Origin: Flavobacteriales bacterium UBA1995 | GTDB taxonomy: Bacteria > Bacteroidota > Bacteroidia > Flavobacteriales_D > Sanyastnellaceae | Assembly: GCA_002336475.1 (NCBI GenBank) | Contig: DDCX01000091.1 | Span: 1-11,731 of the forward strand | Reading direction: 5' to 3' | Length of the DNA stretch: 11,731 nucleotides | Part shown: positions 9,026 through 11,731 of the stretch, piece by piece | Layout: the number at the start of each line of letters is the position of its first letter | How positions within the stretch are numbered: the stretch's first letter is position 1 | Made by a program: the position numbers and the translations under genes | The notes under the pieces: model-generated | The model's database searches: none | Told to the model about the DNA's origin: nothing | The model's input: only the letters and a program-made list of their open reading frames with translations

Positions 9026-9360
9026 TGGGACCAGACGCCAAATCCCCGCCGTCTTAGTCTGAGCGTTAGATTTTTCTCAACTTCGAGTGCTTCTTCTACG
9101 GTGTCCAATGGAGGGAGATGCTGTTACTTTCTGGGCCGGAGACCGTCATGGAAACGATGGGCAATCCGGCTGAATAGGGGCGAGCCATCTGCCTTTCGGG
9201 CTGCATACCTGTGTTGCTGAGATCGGATATCGGGAGACTTCGACGTGTATCCGACATAGTAGCAGGCACTGCCTTCGATATACTCGGGGTTCGCTTCCCG
9301 AAATTTTCTGACGTCGTGGACTTCCGCTTTCAGACCGATTACATAAAGCTGGTAAGGCAT
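9022..9360 (-). pseudogene. GIY-YIG-like nuclease gene interrupted by an in-frame TAA
   Basis: The frame opens at ATG 9360 and gives 78 residues before TAA at 9124-9126. It shows GIY-YIG features. LYVIGL (residues 5-10) occupies the place of the GIY strand, YYVGYTSKSP (34-43) is the YIG strand, and R46 and H50 follow in an R---H pattern. GLRPRK then meets the stop. Without any frame change, translation past the TAA reads QHLPPLDTVEEALEVEKN and ends LRRRGFGVWSH before TGA at 9022-9024. This looks like the C-terminal acidic helix plus 'LR-RG--VW' tail of small GIY-YIG proteins, and it holds a candidate metal-binding Glu (E95 or a neighbour). The stop sits where I would expect a Tyr after 'RP-(L)', so TAC or TAT to TAA is a likely history. 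The 78-residue product would lack the C-terminal part of the fold. It lies 46 bp downstream of the ATPase gene on the same strand, so the two were probably cotranscribed. Sequencing error remains possible. Confidence 0.68.
9124..9126 (-). other. Internal nonsense codon (TAA) in the GIY-YIG gene
   Basis: The codon is TAA, flanked by AAG (Lys78) and CAG (Gln80). Coding character continues on both sides in the same frame, so this is a point change and not an indel. Its position corresponds to residue 79 of a 112-residue full product. Confidence 0.65.
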
Positions 9361-9406
9361 CAGTTGGCGTGCATTTACCCGATGATGTGGATAGAGGAGT
9401 ACGTTC

Positions 9407-11422
9407 TCAAGTCGCAGAATCAGATCTATCTCGTTCCATTAATTCCGCAAATTTTGGAACATGGCCAGGATTTAGTGCGACGTAGAGCTCGTAAAGAAGG
9501 TTTTCAAGCGCAATAACATAGATGGTGTTGTGACCGTTATTTCCCCGCCAAAGATGGGTTTGACCTGGAATCCTCCTCTCGTTTTTCCATTGTCCATATG
9601 TGGGTTCGATTGAACCTAGATCAAACGTTGTAGCATCCGATTTCGCGCAGCTCCAGCAAACGCAGATATTGATTTTATCACTTTCTTTTTTAGCGTTGTG
9701 AAAATCGGCAAGAAGTTGGCCGAAACTTAGTTTGAATTCACATACTAACAGAGAGTTCAGTAAGTCAGAGTTTGGCTGCTCTGGTTGAATTTGTCTGTGA
9801 TTGTTTAGAGGGTTGGTTAATTCAACGAGGGCGTCGTACGTATTGTGCCCGGAGGCAGCGTGGATTCCGATATTGTTCAGCCAACGACTGCTGCATAATG
9901 AAGTGAACGTGACAATTACCTCTTGCTCATCCCGGCATTCAGTGACTTGAGTGGGCTTCAATATGGTTTCAAAAAAAGTGTTTGGTTGCTTTTCATTCCG
10001 ATGTTTCGTTGCCTCCTTCCACTGTTGTATGTCGTCAGATGATTGAACGTTATTATTGGGTTTGAGGTAGTAGCGGTAATTTTTGAGAATATTGATGGCT
10101 TTTGTTGCAACGTCTTGCATAAACTTCTGCTCACGCTCATTGGCTAGTAGTTTCCTGCCTGTGTCTAATTGAGATCCTTTGGTTACAATGAGAATGTGTG
10201 CCTGTCTCTCAAGACCAATGTTTGATGTGAGTCTTAAGTCAAGTTTTCTGCCCTGTGGCACTCCGTGAGGAGCCAGACGTAAACCAAATTGAAGAATTTC
10301 GATTCTGGTTTTTAGTTCAGATTTTATTCGTCTTTTAATGACGTCTGTAGAGTATGAAAGGAATGCGTAGACTTTCTCGATGTTTTCTGCGAAATTGTCT
10401 TCATCGGTATTACTCTCTTCTCGATTTGCATTAAGATCTGGAAGTTGCTGATCGTCCCATGTGCAGTAGATTCCATCGTGTTGTAAGTTGTTTTGACTAT
10501 TAAATGACAGAACGCGCTGGGGATTGGCATTTGAAGGAGGTATTGTGCGGATGTTCAGTGCCTTAATTGTAGGAATGCGATGTGGAAGTGGGTATGCTAT
10601 TTCATAGGCATTTGGGGTGTACTGCGCTTTCTTGCCATTATTGAGCATCGTTATTTTATGTGTTTCTCCAACATTGTTTATGTATGTGAGTGTGACATGA
10701 AATGCGGTTGGAGCGATATGGATTTGACCGACAGCGGTTGTGCACGCTAGGAAATTCATCATCGCATGACATTGATCTTCTATGGATTGTGACGATAATG
10801 GTTGGTTTAACTTTATGTGCTGTGCACTGAGACGAATAGTTGTCCCTTGCTCAGTTAGTCCAAGGGTCTTAGTTGAATGATTGTCAAGATTTACAGGGTG
10901 TCTTTCAGCTTTCGGCCTTGGAGTGTTTGCGGATTCTAACCAGGCTTTGGCGCCCGTGATTGATGCTGTTACTGTTGGCTTTGACTTAGTTTTGCTAGAG
11001 CATTGCCAGAAATCCGTTTGAGTTATGATGAACGTTGAGCCTACACCCTTGTGACCAATGGTTTGTCCGTGAGCTTTTTGGTGGCTGAATCCTTTGATGC
11101 TGATTTGATTCAAAGTTTCCATTGTCATGCCGATGCCGTTGTCGGTAACAATGATGAACTTATCTTCATTTCGATTTGATAGTGTTAAGTGTAGCTCTCC
11201 AATGTATTCTGTTAAGCCGTCTTCAGATTTCTGTTTAGCGTGTGCACCTCGTGATTGTATCGCATCAACGGCATTTTGGATGAGTTCGGATAATACATCG
11301 TGCTCCGCACTGTAGGAACTGATGAGGTTTGCTAGGTCGCGTTTGAGGTACTCGTTTAGTCGCTTTTGATTCAAGCTTCCGTCAAGGCCGAATGGTGCGT
11401 CTAACTGATTTGCTTTCGACAT
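9407..11422 (-). CDS. GHKL-family ATPase with possible C-terminal nuclease-like domain
   Basis: The 671-residue product starts at an ATG (11422) preceded by an A-rich stretch and no Shine-Dalgarno, as is common in Bacteroidota. The N-terminal ATP-binding fold is clear. The N box is ELIQNAVDAI (E46, N50, D53), the G1 box is DNGIGM (94-99) and the G2 box is GHKGVGSTF (123-131). This signature is shared by Hsp90, MutL, MORC, sacsin and gyrase B families. The key E, N and D are all present, so the ATPase is probably active. The middle part (about 180-450) is unrecognised, with a charged helical stretch (KRRIKSELKTRIEILQF). Near the C-terminus, D530 (TYDALVEL) and E562-F-K564 (LLVCEFKLSF), then a strand INICVCW (584-590), resemble a PD-(D/E)xK nuclease core; this is inference. 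It has no membrane segment or signal peptide, so it is presumably cytoplasmic. It is AT-rich relative to both flanks. It lacks the rest of HtpG or MutL architecture. A defence or DNA-processing role is plausible but unproven. Confidence 0.88.
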   Translation of the reverse strand: MSKANQLDAPFGLDGSLNQKRLNEYLKRDLANLISSYSAEHDVLSELIQNAVDAIQSRGAHAKQKSEDGLTEYIGELHLTLSNRNEDKFIIVTDNGIGMTMETLNQISIKGFSHQKAHGQTIGHKGVGSTFIITQTDFWQCSSKTKSKPTVTASITGAKAWLESANTPRPKAERHPVNLDNHSTKTLGLTEQGTTIRLSAQHIKLNQPLSSQSIEDQCHAMMNFLACTTAVGQIHIAPTAFHVTLTYINNVGETHKITMLNNGKKAQYTPNAYEIAYPLPHRIPTIKALNIRTIPPSNANPQRVLSFNSQNNLQHDGIYCTWDDQQLPDLNANREESNTDEDNFAENIEKVYAFLSYSTDVIKRRIKSELKTRIEILQFGLRLAPHGVPQGRKLDLRLTSNIGLERQAHILIVTKGSQLDTGRKLLANEREQKFMQDVATKAINILKNYRYYLKPNNNVQSSDDIQQWKEATKHRNEKQPNTFFETILKPTQVTECRDEQEVIVTFTSLCSSRWLNNIGIHAASGHNTYDALVELTNPLNNHRQIQPEQPNSDLLNSLLVCEFKLSFGQLLADFHNAKKESDKINICVCWSCAKSDATTFDLGSIEPTYGQWKNERRIPGQTHLWRGNNGHNTIYVIALENLLYELYVALNPGHVPKFAELMERDRSDSAT

Positions 11423-11528
11423 GGAATTTTTGGACTAGAGTTTAATCGGTTAAAGATGGTCAATTTGTTTCTTTTGATTAGAAGTTAATGGATATCCTCT
11501 GTTCACAGGAAAGACGTTATTCTATCTG
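11423..11528. other. AT-rich intergenic stretch upstream of the ATPase gene
   Basis: This stretch must carry the promoter of the ATPase gene, because the upstream gene ends in a strong terminator. I looked for the Bacteroidota TAnnTTTG element on the minus strand and found no convincing match. No small ORF or RNA was recognised. Confidence 0.5.
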
Positions 11529-11557
11529 AAAAAAAACCCGGCCTGAGCCGGGTTTTT
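11529..11557 (-). terminator. Rho-independent terminator of the upstream (acyl-CoA dehydrogenase-like) gene
   Basis: There is a perfect 11-bp inverted repeat, AAAAACCCGGC (11532-11542) and GCCGGGTTTTT (11547-11557), with a 4-base loop CTGA. On the minus strand the GC-rich stem is followed by eight T residues (complement of the A run 11529-11536). It begins 34 bases after the stop codon at 11591. The flanking T run on the plus strand is shorter, so it may work in both directions, but minus-strand use is favoured. It should insulate the ATPase cassette from the upstream gene. Confidence 0.92.
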
Positions 11558-11590
11558 CGCATTCGGTAAAGGGCGCCTAGCGCCCGCCAA

Positions 11591-11731
11591 TCACCAGCAG
11601 TACTCGTTCTCGTCGATGAGCTTTTGGGCGACCTCCTGGCGGGCGGCGGTGGTGTTGAAGGGTTCCGTCTTGGTGAACCGCTTGAGGCCCATGAGCATCA
11701 TCTTGAGCTCGTCGCCCTCGGCGAAGGCGAG
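11591..11731 (-). CDS. C-terminal end of a probable acyl-CoA dehydrogenase (5' part outside window)
   Basis: The last 46 codons and the TGA stop (11593-11591) are visible, in GC-rich sequence like the giant gene. The peptide has the core MMLMGLKRFTKTEPFNTTAA and ends LIDENEYCW. An amphipathic helix followed by LKRFTK, a short 'P-N' turn and a final helix with a Tyr/aromatic end resembles the C-terminus of some Bacteroidota acyl-CoA dehydrogenases, which oxidise acyl-CoA thioesters with FAD. That assignment is from memory of the family and rests on very little sequence; no catalytic residue is in view. The gene is followed directly by an intrinsic terminator, so it ends its transcription unit. 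Confidence 0.55.
   Translation of the reverse strand, partial: LAFAEGDELKMMLMGLKRFTKTEPFNTTAARQEVAQKLIDENEYCW

Noticed and set aside
8739..9062. Plus-strand 107-codon ORF (MDEPAIYSTV...)
   Set aside because: It overlaps the GIY-YIG C-terminus and the signal peptide region of the giant gene, and its product is Trp/Arg/Ser-rich with no family resemblance.
9211..9516. Plus-strand 101-codon ORF
   Set aside because: It is antisense to the GIY-YIG gene and the 3' end of the ATPase gene, both of which have recognisable motifs.
9407..11422. Chaperone HtpG (Hsp90), MutL or sensor histidine kinase
   Set aside because: The N/G1/G2 boxes are shared by these families, but the protein lacks the Hsp90 middle and C-terminal regions, the MutL-specific motifs, and any histidine kinase H box or membrane sensor part.
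8734..11590. Insertion sequence, integrase, tRNA attachment site or flanking direct repeats around the low-GC cassette
   Set aside because: I found no transposase, no tRNA and no convincing terminal inverted or direct repeats at the edges, so the transfer claim rests on composition only.

Overview
The window suggests a GC-rich member of the Bacteroidota. The main evidence is a giant secreted protein, encoded on the minus strand, that ends in a gliding-motility-associated C-terminal (CHU_C / type IX secretion type B sorting) domain. That kind of C-terminus, together with long chains of PKD and Ig-like 'TWSG-G' modules, is typical of this phylum. The genus cannot be read from the sequence. All genes I accept lie on the minus strand.

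Layout, right to left in the direction of transcription. (1) 11591-11731: the last 46 codons of a GC-rich gene, probably an acyl-CoA dehydrogenase, followed by a textbook intrinsic terminator at 11529-11557. (2) 9407-11422: an AT-rich gene for a 671-residue GHKL-type ATPase. It has intact N, G1 and G2 boxes and a C-terminal region with a possible PD-(D/E)xK nuclease-like D...ExK signature. (3) 9022-9360: 46 bp downstream, a small GIY-YIG-like nuclease gene whose frame is broken by one in-frame TAA at 9124-9126. The family-like C-terminus (ending GVWSH) continues in the same frame after that stop. (4) 8807-9025: a doubtful 72-codon ORF that overlaps the GIY-YIG stop by a TTGA. (5) 1-8733: a 2,911-codon open reading frame for the giant surface or secreted protein. 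It runs off the left edge just before its probable natural end.

The giant protein has a signal peptide, an unrecognised N-terminal segment and a PKD domain. These are followed by irregular Ig-like modules, five tandem super-units of about 230-250 residues, a block of PKD-like domains and the CHU_C domain. It is very rich in Asp, Gly, Thr and Ser and has almost no lysine until the sorting domain. It has no ATG start; a TTG at 8733 gives the best signal peptide. A repeat-rich adhesin or structural surface role exported by type IX secretion is inferred, not proven.

The ATPase/GIY-YIG pair differs sharply in base composition from both flanks. It sits between a terminator and the oddly started giant gene, so it looks like a small acquired cassette. 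An ATPase with a possible nuclease domain next to a second nuclease-type gene would fit a defence or DNA-processing module, now possibly damaged by the nonsense codon. This is the most interesting candidate for an undescribed system in the window.
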